Origin: Pelomyxa schiedti
Taxonomy: Eukaryota > Evosea > Pelobiontida > Pelomyxidae
NCBI GenBank assembly: GCA_020536535.1
Contig: JAHLWZ010000806.1
Coordinates: 1 to 64,000 of the forward strand
Direction: 5' to 3'
DNA: 64,000 bases
The position numbers and the translations under genes were made by a program. Under the pieces are notes generated by a model. It was given only the letters and a program-made list of their open reading frames with translations. It did no database searches and was not told the DNA's origin. Positions 41,456 through 51,174 of the stretch are shown piece by piece. Each line of letters begins with the position of its first letter. Within the stretch, counting starts at the first letter, position 1.

Positions 41456-44020
41456 CTATCTGCGCAAAAGTTCGGCAACTTCATTGTCATCCAAATTACC
41501 CTGGATTCTCAGTGCACCCATTCCCAGTACTGGAATGTGGTACAAGAATGACCAGCGGCGAGCGAGTTTGAAGTCCTCCCTGCACCGCTGTAGTGTGTAT
41601 GTGCTTCGAACACCGTGCCGGAGTAATGTATCATGATAGAGCAGAAGGCACCGCTCCACGTTGGAACCCACGACTACACATGTATCTAGTAGAGCGGCGA
41701 GGTCAGTCAGCCCGCAGCCGTAGAATGATGTTTGCCAGTCAAAAACGCAAGGCTGAGGCAGGGGGCTGCCGGCGGCATGCCGCAGTAGGTCTGTTGTGTG
41801 GTAATGTGTTGAGAAAGGGAAAGAGGGGGTGGCATACCTGTGTCAAAGGATTCCTTGAATAGACAAAGGTTGTTGATCCAGATGTCACCTGTTTTTGCCG
41901 GGAATTAGTTCTTCTGTGACTGGAAATCAGCGCTTTTCATACCGTGTACAAGTGTATGAGGGGAGGTACTAAAAAGGGTGTTCAACAGATTTGGTACAGT
42001 TTTATTGTGCTCCAAGCAGAAATTGTAAAATTCTGGGCTGAACAACGAGCGCCTTGGGTTATGTTTAGCCAGACGTTATAACTGGAAGAGATCTTACTGT
42101 GATTTAAGAGCTTCCCAGAAGTACCCAAAATTGCCTAACATGTATTCAATGTTTTCTGCACAATTCATCGGAGGTACCCAACCAAGGCGAGAATCATTTG
42201 AATCCCCAAAGCCCTTTGGAAATGTTAATTTGTGAGGTTTCTTGATTGACTTACTGGGTGATCCCAAAATTCTGCGTGGAATTCCGCAAAACTCTTTACA
42301 AACAATAGAACTATATCCAAAGGTACGGTTTTCGCCTCGTAGTCAAATGTAGAGGCATGAGAAAAGTCTTCCAAAATTAGAGCAGAATCTCCACAGCTTT
42401 CATAGTGGCAGAAATAGCACTTGGGCACTCGCAGCGATATCTGGTGTTGTATTAGAATTAATATAGCTGCAGAGGGACACACGAGTTGTGGCGCGATTTT
42501 CTGGTAGAAATTATATTCAATGAAGTTGTGAGTACGTGAAACGCTGGGCAGGATTTACGGAAAAGTTTGTGATATTTCACATACTGTGAGTTGGTTGAGA
42601 GCTTAACAACAATGGAAGAAGTCTCCTTCATTCAGTTAATTAAGAGAAGAGTAATGACTACTTACAGTTGCCCCATCATGTGTGAGCAAGTTGGAAACTT
42701 TAAATACACGAGATCTAAAACCTTTCTCTCCACCAATTCGCTTTATTTGGAGTTCATGCGAAGGGGATGGCAGCAATGGAACGTTACTTAACGTCATAAT
42801 TTGATACACGAGCTATCAGAGCACATAAGTTCTGGTAGAAATTTGAGAATGGTCATACTTCTTGTATTGCAAGGTTTCGTAATGGAGAAATCAGATGTCC
42901 TTGTGAGGTTTCCACGGTTGTTTCAGAAAATAAGTGGTAGTCTTTCATATACTGAATGATTTGTGGAAAACCTGAGAAAGTTAGAGTGTTAATACATGAC
43001 AAAGGGTTGTTACTAGAGTAAGTGGCGTCCAGGTGCCCTCCTTTTCTAATAGCTGTCGAGGACATATTTAATGGTGGAGCTTCTACAAGGAAAAAAAATT
43101 TCTCAGGTACTCTACCCAAAGTGAGCATTTTACACTAGCCAAAAATCGTACAATCTATGAAGTTGTGCCTCCGAGTTACGTGCATGCTGAATGGAAGCTG
43201 CGTTATCAGTTCGATTTATTACCTGAATATGTTGGAATCGATGTGCTAAATAAATAAGGATACTATGATCTCATGAACTTCCGAGGAAGTGACATAACCA
43301 CCCGCGTCTGCCATGCATTACAATAAAATGGCATCTCTAATTTCCTTACCAGGTCCAGCCAGCCAGAAAAAGTAAACATCGCGTGCTGAAGTGAATAAGA
43401 ACGTGAATATCAGGTTAATGAAGCTCTTGCACACAAGCAAGACTGCCAATTTGTTCAAGGAGCCTGGACCGCAAGTGGTGATATATTGCAAGCGGGTTAC
43501 AATGCAAAGTCGGATGAAAACACTCAAATGTGTCGACCATAACCCAATCAGTGTTTTGCACAAGTAATTGACACAAGTTTAACCGGTGTTGTGTCTCAAT
43601 CCTTGATGTAATTACGGAAAAGTACTCTATTGAGAAATAAAACCTTTTCGCACCCAGCTTTTGTATTGCATAATGAGTTGAGGCAGGAGACATGTACCCC
43701 CCAATCACAATGAACTACAGAGCTCAAAATAAGAGAATGGAAAAAAGGGAAAAAGTGTTTACCCCTCGTGATTCCAAGCACTCTTTGGCTCTCGTAAGGG
43801 TATCAAGGTGTCCTATTTGTGTTGGATTTTTGATATTTGTTAAGAAATGCAGATAACTACCAGGATGTGGGGGATTGAATGTGCCGTTGAAAAAAATAAC
43901 AGCAAGTTTTGATGTCACGTCTTCGGGTACTTTCAACTTGTGCCTGGGCACGTACCCATAATCATTTACACCCACAGCTGGACTGACACCACTACTCCGT
44001 GGGGGAACGGCCGTAGCCAT
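41456..44020 (-). CDS. NMN adenylyltransferase-like domain fused to a CHK-type (APH-fold) kinase
   Basis: The ATG at 44020 begins MATAVPPRSSG. After removing a 48-nt in-frame intron, the first domain reads FFNGTFNPPHPGHLDTLTRA, with the nucleotidyltransferase T/HxGH box. GGYMSPASTHYAIQKLGA, HRLNLCQLLVQNTDWVMVD and SSTAIR, characteristic of NMNAT, follow. Continuing in frame comes a kinase of the EcKL/CHK family: IKRIGGEKGFRSRVFKV (G-loop), VVKLST (Lys), EYNFYQKIAPQL, RVPKCYF, LILEDF, AEFHAEFW, LVHGDIWINN (catalytic Asp and Asn) and VFDWQTSFYG (metal Asp). The NMNAT part would form NAD from NMN; the kinase substrate is unknown. A nucleoside such as nicotinamide riboside would make functional sense but is only inference. 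Confidence 0.83.
43813..43860 (-). other. 48-nt in-frame intron in the NMNAT domain
   Basis: On the minus strand this segment starts GTAGTT and ends AAATAG and has no in-frame stop. Removing it restores NPPHPGHLDTL, the nucleotidyltransferase HxGH box. Retention would insert 16 residues into the active site. Confidence 0.75.
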
Positions 44021-44328
44021 TGAGAACTGCTGAGCCTCGTAAAGACAACGAAACTGCCCGCGTTCCGGTCCGTTGATTATTAAATTGAGCCACCTTGCAA
44101 ATAGATGACCCAAAGGGGGAGTAGGAAAGGGTCAAATGAGGGATTGGTTCTTCCTCTGCCTTAGTGGTCCGCTTGCAAGGTGAACAGAGATGAGGAAGAA
44201 GAAAAGTCCCTTCGCAGTTGCTTCTCATCTCATCAAAACAAAAACAACCGAGCACTTGGTTAGGTGTGCGGGGTTACCTCTTGCCTGTAATCAATTGGTC
44301 TAACTACAACCATAACCAACTAACAGCG
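44021..44328. other. divergent promoter region
   Basis: The 308 bp between the divergent ATGs of the NMNAT fusion and MIF must hold both promoters. I recognise no core element. Confidence 0.4.
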
Positions 44329-44888
44329 ATGCCGCTTGCACACATCCAATTGGGCAATTGTATTGGCGTGACGCCGCAGAAAATGTCCGACGCCGCGGCC
44401 GCTGCGTCTCAGATTCTGTCCCAGGCCATTGGCAAGCCCATCGTATATTGCATGGCCACCGTAAACGAAGTTGTGGGATGCTTCGCTGGTCAACCAGGTA
44501 ATCCCCAATCTCCCTGCTTTAAGAAATACAAACTCCTCTCGATCCAAAAAAAAAAAAAAAAAAAAAACTGAAATGTTAATTTAAGGATTGAGTTTGTGTA
44601 ATAAGCAACACATAATGTAATTTCTTTTAATATTTAACCTAGGACCTTGCGCTTTTGTCATGATCAAGAGCATTGGTGGCCTCAACGGCCGTGTTAACAA
44701 TGTCCTCTGTGCCAAGTTTTGCGAGATGCTCGCAACCAAGTTCGGCATTGCTGGTGAGAGAATCTATCTCAACTTCCAGGTTCTTTTTTCCCCCTTCCTA
44801 TGTGTTTATTTATGAGTGCTTATATGAAACACAATTTTAGGATGTCCCTGCCTCAAGCTGGGGTCACGATGGTGCCACATTCGGCTAA
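44329..44888 (+). CDS. MIF: macrophage migration inhibitory factor (MIF) family protein
   Basis: Three exons, 44329-44497, 44643-44779 and 44841-44888, encode about 117 aa, the normal MIF length. Pro follows the initiator Met (MPLAHIQLGN), the catalytic base of MIF tautomerase. Other family marks are AIGKPIVYCMATV with the conserved Lys, PCAFVMIKSIGGLN, ATKFGI, ERIYLNFQDV and SWGHDGATFG at the C-terminus. MIF proteins are small trimers with keto-enol tautomerase activity. In free-living protists the role is not settled. The first intron contains an A22 run (44546-44567). Confidence 0.92.
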
Positions 44889-44948
44889 TTGAATGTTCCT
44901 TTTTGCGGGTCTAATAGACAAAAGCCTTCCTTCAACATACTTTTTTTT

Positions 44949-47380
44949 TTATTCTATCTCCTCGTTTTTCATACTATCTTGTTCAGTGTTGGATAGGAAG
45001 CTTCGAAGTAATTGAGTGAGGTCACTTCTGTCTGCGTCAAAGCACAATTCTTCGTGGGCAGAGTCCTCCGAATTTAGCTCGGGAAATTCCGGCAAGTCAG
45101 AACCTCTGCTGGGTGTGTTCTGCTGGGGGTAGTCATCATCAGATGGTGGGTTGTCCTGGGTGAGTTCGGTGGGTGGTGAGGGCTCGGCAATGTACTGGGG
45201 AAGTTCCCCACAGGCCAGGAGCTTAGGAAGTACCCTGAAGTTGGGGGATAGTTGGTGCTCACGCGAGGGTAAGTCTGTGAGGGTTTCGGTGGTAGAGTGC
45301 CTTTGTTCTGATCTTGGTGGGAAGGCTCTCTGGGGAGCCTTGCCATGTGGTGTTGTGCGTGGATGTTTACTGCTACAGCATGGTAGTGTATTTATATAAT
45401 GTGTTACTCGCTTCGCCTTTTCCTTAGCGAGTTCCTGTCCTCTGTTAGTTGGGGTGTGAGGTGAGAAACATACATCCAGAGCAGGTTTACTTAGGCAACT
45501 ACTCAATTCCTTGATGTGGTATCGAAGGTGCTGATGCCGTATTAGGCATGGGAACGCGGATGGAATTTATACCTTCTCGGCATCTTTCGTTTGGGTTGGG
45601 CAGATACGGTGGCAACAAAATGGACAGAGTCCCTGCTGCAAAGTGTAGAGCATCTCGCTTACGTTCATTGCGGCAAAACCAGTAAAGTGGTGAGCCAGAC
45701 GGGTCTGTTTTATTAACATGTATCGCGAAGAGCAATCGGGATCTCTGGATCTCCTCGGTAGAGGTTCGACACAGGTATCCAAATTCCACGGAGGGGGAGA
45801 CTGACCCTGAAATAGGTGCGAACAGAGAAATGAGCGAGCTTACGTAGAGTAATGAATTTAAACCTCGAGTCTTGTAAAATCCCAGACCGAATCCGAGTGG
45901 TTGTTTACATAATACAGCCCATCGTATCTAATGGAATGTTAGATCTACCATTATTGAAGAAGATCCTCACGTACCGGTAACCTTTTTCAGGGGAATATTG
46001 ATTGTTGAGAAGAGAGCCTCGAATGACTCTTACAGGAGTATGATTCTTTTTTGCAGACTTGAGATTTCCATATCCAGATTTAGGTGAAAAGCTTATACTG
46101 AACCCTGTAGTGATGTCAGTTCAGCTAAAGTGCTCGCGTCATTGTATTATACCACAATCCTGTGGGCACACGGCCTTTGAACCAAAGATAACACTCACAG
46201 CGGGGGCACCCCCAGTATCTGGGTAAACAATAGTCTTTGCCCCGTGTATTCCAGCGCGGATCATATCCCTTTTTGAAGAGTACACTGCTCCAACCTTTGT
46301 TTCAGATTAATTTAAGTTAGAGTTTGATGTCTTCACCTCGAATGAGTCCTGTTGCGACTCGTTGGCTTTCTCCGAACTGGATTCGATACTTGACTGTGCG
46401 TTTCCTTGTTGGCTTGCCAACTCTGCGTGGGATAGTTCTGATGTTTCCCTGAGATATGGACTTGACGCACTCGATTCAGTTTCTAATATACCACATTCCT
46501 GTTGCTCCTTTTCTGTGATTCTTTGCTCTTCAGGAAGGGTACTTTGATCGGCTGTACTTTTTTCCTTTCCCAGATTGTGGACTGGGCTTGGCAGTATTAA
46601 CTCATTGTATTGTTTGTGTTCTTCTTTCTCTCCAGCAGAGGAGCAGGACCGAGGAGGTAAGTTGTTATTTGAAGGTACTTCACCGTTTTGATCTGAACTG
46701 CTCTCCGGGCTGCTGATTACTTGTTCGCTCGAGTCACTTTCCTCCACACTTGGAGAGGAAGGCGGTTGGAAGAGAGATTCGTCTTCTTCGTGAGTGTGCT
46801 TCTTCCTCTTGTGTGGCAAGCGACGGGTTTGCGTGACTGACATCTCCGAGCTCTCCTCACGGTCAGAGGGCGACGAGGGGGGTGTGATAAACAGCTCAGC
46901 ACTGCTCACTCGTGCGCTCTCGGCGCGATGATGTTTCTTGTGCCGGTGTTTGTGCCTGCGGTTGTGGTTGCCGACCGCACGGCAACTTGCGCTGCCCTCC
47001 TTTTTCTTCTTCTGTTTGTCCACACCAGAATCACAATCGCTAGAAGGCGCAAGTTGCTGTGGCGTGGGAGCGCAAACGGGCGCCGTGGTGGAACAGATGC
47101 ACGGCGGCACGACGCGGTCGGGAGACACGTGCGGCGAGCCATGGTTATTATTTATTGTGCTGTGGTCGCGTAGTTCGGGGCATTTTGATCTGTCCACGTT
47201 GCGGGCTACGAGAACGATCGGATACGGTGTCTTTCGAGGTTGACCGACATATGGACTACCGGCGGCTGGGATCTCGCGTGCTGGAAATTGAGGATAGTGA
47301 TGGAACAATGTGTCAAAAGCCGAAGATGGAGGGGCTGGCCCGTCTGCCGTTGTCGTAAGGTGGTCTGGTATCTGACCCAT
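44949..47380 (-). CDS. SRA/YDG-domain protein
   Basis: The ATG at 47380 opens a long first exon (to about 46350) rich in Ser, Pro, Glu and His, with a basic patch (RRHKHRHKKHH). A 42-nt intron joins it to an SRA domain: VGAVYSSKRDMIRAGIHGA, GGAPA, HTPVRVIRG, then SPEKGYRYDGLYYVNNHS and VWDFTRLEFQGQSPP. This is the fold that binds methylated or hydroxymethylated DNA in UHRF1, plant SUVH proteins and some restriction enzymes. A small Cys cluster (GLCPFCCHRIC) and a Ser/Pro-rich tail follow, ending at 44949. No RING, tudor or SET domain accompanies it. The likely role is reading modified DNA. Confidence 0.8.
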
Positions 47381-47622
47381 GTCACCAATACACTGTAGTA
47401 GTGGTGTGCCAAAATTGAAGCGAAACGTCCATTAAAAACTCGGCAGATCTGGTCACAAGTGACATGTATGGTGGGCCTGGGGCCATCTCACACGAACTTC
47501 TTCCTCCGTAGCATTTCAGACGGCATGTGGTGAAATTTGTGGGAGTTTCCAATGCAAATGGTGTCGCTTCAAACGACAAAACGAAATCAAAAAAAGTGAA
47601 AACAAGGTACACTTAACGAACC
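47381..47622. other. divergent promoter region
   Basis: This 242-bp gap separates the divergent starts of the SRA gene and the costars-like gene. I see no recognisable motif. Confidence 0.35.
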
Positions 47623-48227
47623 ATGGCCGACAATTACGCTCGCATCACCGAGGTGCTCACCACTTTTTTTTCGTTGTGTAGTTGTTTGTTGTTTCATTTT
47701 AGCAGTTGTTTCTTTTTTTTTTTTGTTTTTCTGTTGGAGTATAACTTGTTATAGTGCATTAAGCAGTTTGGTACTCCTAGCAGCAAATACCCTGGTGATA
47801 TTGATATCACTTACGCTATTCTCAATGCGAAACTGGGCGCCCAAATTGGGGGCATGCAGGCTCTTTTGAACACAATGAAGAGGAAGGTCTGTTTGATGTT
47901 TTGGTCTCGTATTCTGCAGGTATTCACTTTGGTTTTGATGTTAATTCGAAATCAGAGACAAGTGGACTTCCCAATGGGAAATGTGAATGACACTACGGTT
48001 ATAAGCCTTATTGGTGCTTATGATACTGCGGTAAGTCTTTTACGCCTATTTTCAGACCTTTTTCTGATGTATTTGTAGCCCACATCCAGTGTTACGAAGT
48101 TCACTGGCTCGAGTGTTGCCTCAGAGACCTATCTTGCAAAGTCTGCTAACGACGTGTCAAGGTAATTGCCAAGAGGCAATGTTGAATGATACTATCAGTT
48201 TTGTAATAACTTACTTCCAGGTTCTAG
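47623..48227 (+). CDS. costars/ABRACL-like small protein
   Basis: Joining exons at GT-AG sites gives a protein of about 107 aa starting MADNYARITECIKQFG and ending near SANDVSRF with TAG at 48225-48227. The core (a KQFG start, AILNAKLG, ALLNTMKRKRQVDFP, DTTVISLIG) follows the costars pattern of a small winged-helix protein linked to actin dynamics in Dictyostelium and animals (ABRACL). The similarity is modest, especially in the middle, and the C-terminal 25 residues are extra. The alternative is an unrelated small protein. Confidence 0.5.
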
Positions 48228-48285
48228 AAAGAACAGAGCTGTGCCACAATGTACGAAAAGAAAGATTAAAAAGAAAATACAAATT

Positions 48286-50330
48286 TTATATGTGCAATTT
48301 TTTCAACACTACTTGCCAATAGTCCACCCCTTCTGAAGCTTCCCTACACTCCACATCACAAGACATCAACAATCCATCCTCATTTTCGTCATGGTAGTAG
48401 TCCGGCAGCCATTGTGTAGGTTGGAACCCAAACCTGTAGTAAAGGGAGATTGCAGGCCGGTTGAACACACTGCACTGCAGCATAACCTTAGGCAAATGGC
48501 GTTGTCTTGCAACATGAATGGAGAATGCCACCAGTGCTCCCCCAACGCCTGATCCCCGGGATGCTTTGCTGACTGCAACACTAGCAATATGTGTAGCCTT
48601 TTTTTTGTACTGTAAGGCAATGTAGCCACAGACTTGGGAATCTATTTGATGTAAAAATACAATAACAACTGCAGACCCATACCTAATATTGCAACGTGGA
48701 TATCTACATTGTTTCCCTGAAGTGACTCATAGAAATAGGACTCTTCATATGGCTTGTGAAAAGACTCCTTTTCAATTCTGAGCACATCAGGTGCATGGTC
48801 CCAAGCAAATTGCACAATTTCTATGGAAGCATTAGCTGGTGGCAGCGGTCTTGGCTGCTTAGTAGCTTCCTCCGTTTTTCTGTGATGCTATTAAGAATAA
48901 TATGGCTTGGTAGTGAGCATACTGAAAAGGCTCACTAGCAGAAAGAATAGAAAAGCGGTCGTGGGGTACAACGACTGCAAACGGCAGTTTGGCAAAGACA
49001 TGTTGAGCATTATGCACTGGTTTGCATTCACATTCCTCGCAGAGGTTAAACTCTTTGCAATTCATGCAAGTATATCTTTAAGGAGTAAGGGGGAAATTTT
49101 ATTTAGTGGTTGTAGGTTTTTTTTTTCTGGAAAATAAAACCTTACACCAATAACAGGGAAACGGCAATTAGAACACAGTATACCTCTGTGAACAATTTGG
49201 TGATCCGAGACAGCCTTAAACTCCTTAAGGCGCGCAGGGTTCCTCATTGGTGCCCTTTGCAGTATAAGAGGACTTGATAAAATTAGTTGTGGTACTTTGC
49301 TTTCAAAAAGCAGTGCTTGGGATCGTGAATGTGGGTCGGCTCTATTTCCGGTTTTATTGGTCCTGAAGGCTTGACCTCACAGTCGCGAGGAGGTGTAGTA
49401 CTCAGCGATGTTCCAGAGAGTACATCCTCTCGAATTCTTTCACATCTATCACACAAATCCTGAATGACAGTATTACAACCAGAAATGCCCCACCCTCTCC
49501 CCAAGGTATCCGTAATTGCAATTATACACTTTAAAACGGGAATGTGTTTGTGGAGTTCTTGTTGTTGTTTTTCTCCCACTACACACATAGTCCGCGCACT
49601 GCAGGCAGTGGAACCGCGTTCCGAGAATTTCCAAGTTGCACACATCACATATAAAGGTTGGCTCAGACCGCGAAACAGTCTCACCCCCTCCCCTGGTACA
49701 CAAAACGCCATCATGATGTACTCTCGCCGCCGCCGTCGTCGTCGCCCCAGTCCTGGAACCACTTGTGCTAGTAGCAGCAGCACTGGTCGCAGTTGCGTTT
49801 GACATGACTGTGACGTCACAATTGCAACTGCCGCCGCCGCCGGCGCCGCCGCTGTTGCTGGCCGAGGCCGACGCGGTCGCTTTCGCGGTGCGGGTGTGTG
49901 CAGCTTCCCCCTCATGCTCACGAGGCTGCTGGGGATGATGGCGACCCCTCGCGTCTGTTTGGCTTTGCTGTTGGTGTTGGTGTTGGTGTTGGCTAGGGTG
50001 CTGTTTGGCCCCCCTGCCGCTGTTGCTGTTGCTGCCTCTGCCCCTGCTGCCACTGTCACTTCCACTGCCGCTGCCCCGGCTGTTCGTGCTTGTGCTGCTA
50101 CTGCGGCTGCTTGATGTCGCTGTAGACGACGATGAGGCTGAGCCACGGCTGCCGTTGCCTCTGCCTCGGCCCCTCATTGCGCTTGTGCCTGTGGCGCTGG
50201 TCGTGCGCGGTGCGTTGCTTCGATTATGGGTGGTGGCAGCCGACAATGGCAGACATGCAGCTTCGACCTGGGGTGGCGCCGACGGCGGCGGCGCATCGTC
50301 TTTTGTCTTGCTAGCAAATGTGCCGCCCAT
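48286..50330 (-). CDS. double ZZ zinc-finger N-acetyltransferase (GNAT)
   Basis: The ATG at 50330 begins MGGTFASKTKDD, followed by about 150 residues of low-complexity Ser/Gly/Gln/Arg sequence. The first ZZ finger is FICDVCNLEILGTRFHCLQC, then ADYDLCDRCE and HIHDPKHCFLKAK across an intron. The second is IVHRGILCSNCRFPVIGVRY, TCMNCKEFNLCEECE and HNAQHVFAKL. A GNAT domain follows: VLRIEKESFHKPYEESYF, VCGYIALQYKK, ASVAVSKASRGSGVGGALV (acetyl-CoA loop), VMLQCSVFNRPAISLYYRFG. It resembles RimI/NAA-type N-alpha-acetyltransferases. ZZ domains bind protein N-termini, so the fingers could present substrates to the enzyme; that link is inference. Confidence 0.8.
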
Positions 50331-50540
50331 TTTTTTCCTTTGTTGTGATCTTGTACTGTGCTTCTCACAATGGTGGCCAGTTGCAAACCAGCACCACTCT
50401 GACTGAGTTTGCAGATGTTGGTGTACGAAGAGAATAACCTTGGAGGTAGGATTCCTCTTTCGGAAACCGAAGCCCCAATCACGTTCTTCAACGGAACATA
50501 CAAAAAAACCAAAAAGCAACAAAAGAAGGACAACGGTTAG
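50331..50540. other. divergent promoter region
   Basis: 210 bp lie between divergent starts; no motif is recognised. Confidence 0.35.
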
Positions 50541-51089
50541 ATGGGGCGAATTGTACCCGCGAAGCCTGCTACCGCATCCTCGTCAACAACAACAACCACA
50601 AGCTCACCAGCCCAGACAACTACTCCTGCATCATCACCAGCCCCTCCCAAACAACAAGGGACCCTGGATGGCACCTACGCCATCAAGAGCGTGAGCAGCG
50701 GTGGCTACCTGGACGGCAGAAACCCAGGAATGTCAGACCCCCTCATTACATTCCGGTACCCGCAGGGCGATGCCTACCTGCACTGGACCTTCGAGCAGGT
50801 AGACACCAAGGGATACTATGCAATCAGGAGCAAGAGCAACGGGGGTTACTTGGACGGCAGGAACCCAGGGATGTCAGAGCTCCTGATCACAAACAGGCCT
50901 CCGTTCTCGGATGCATACTTGCAGTGGACCCTGGTTCCGATGAGCTCGCCTGGAGTGTTTGCTATACTTAGCAAGAGCAGTGGGGGTTATCTCGACGGCA
51001 GGATCCCTGGCTACTCTCAGCCTCTGATTACATTCCGTAACCCAACCAACGACCAATATCTGCACTGGGAGCTGGTGTCAATGAACTAA
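50541..51089 (+). CDS. three-repeat beta-trefoil (RICIN-type fold) protein
   Basis: This intronless gene of 182 codons has a Thr/Ser/Pro-rich N-terminus of about 45 residues. Three tandem units of about 50 residues follow, each with GGYLDGRNPG or GGYLDGRIPG, a PLIT/LLIT strand and a YLHW/YLQW box. The threefold pattern is that of a beta-trefoil, the fold shared by carbohydrate-binding RICIN domains, fascin and hisactophilin. There is no signal peptide, so a cytosolic ligand or actin-related role is as likely as sugar binding. The high identity between repeats suggests recent amplification or strong constraint. Confidence 0.72.
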   Translation: MGRIVPAKPATASSSTTTTTSSPAQTTTPASSPAPPKQQGTLDGTYAIKSVSSGGYLDGRNPGMSDPLITFRYPQGDAYLHWTFEQVDTKGYYAIRSKSNGGYLDGRNPGMSELLITNRPPFSDAYLQWTLVPMSSPGVFAILSKSSGGYLDGRIPGYSQPLITFRNPTNDQYLHWELVSMN

Positions 51090-51174
51090 AGAACAAACTT
51101 TTTACCAACGTCTGTTCTTTTCTTTCTCGGATCACCGTTTCGTTTCATCAAAAAACACACACAGAAGAAAAAAA

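Noticed and set aside
50005-50406. Leu/Pro-rich plus-strand frame resembling repeated membrane segments
   Set aside because: It is the shadow of the Ser/Gly/Gln-rich N-terminus of the ZZ-GNAT gene on the other strand.
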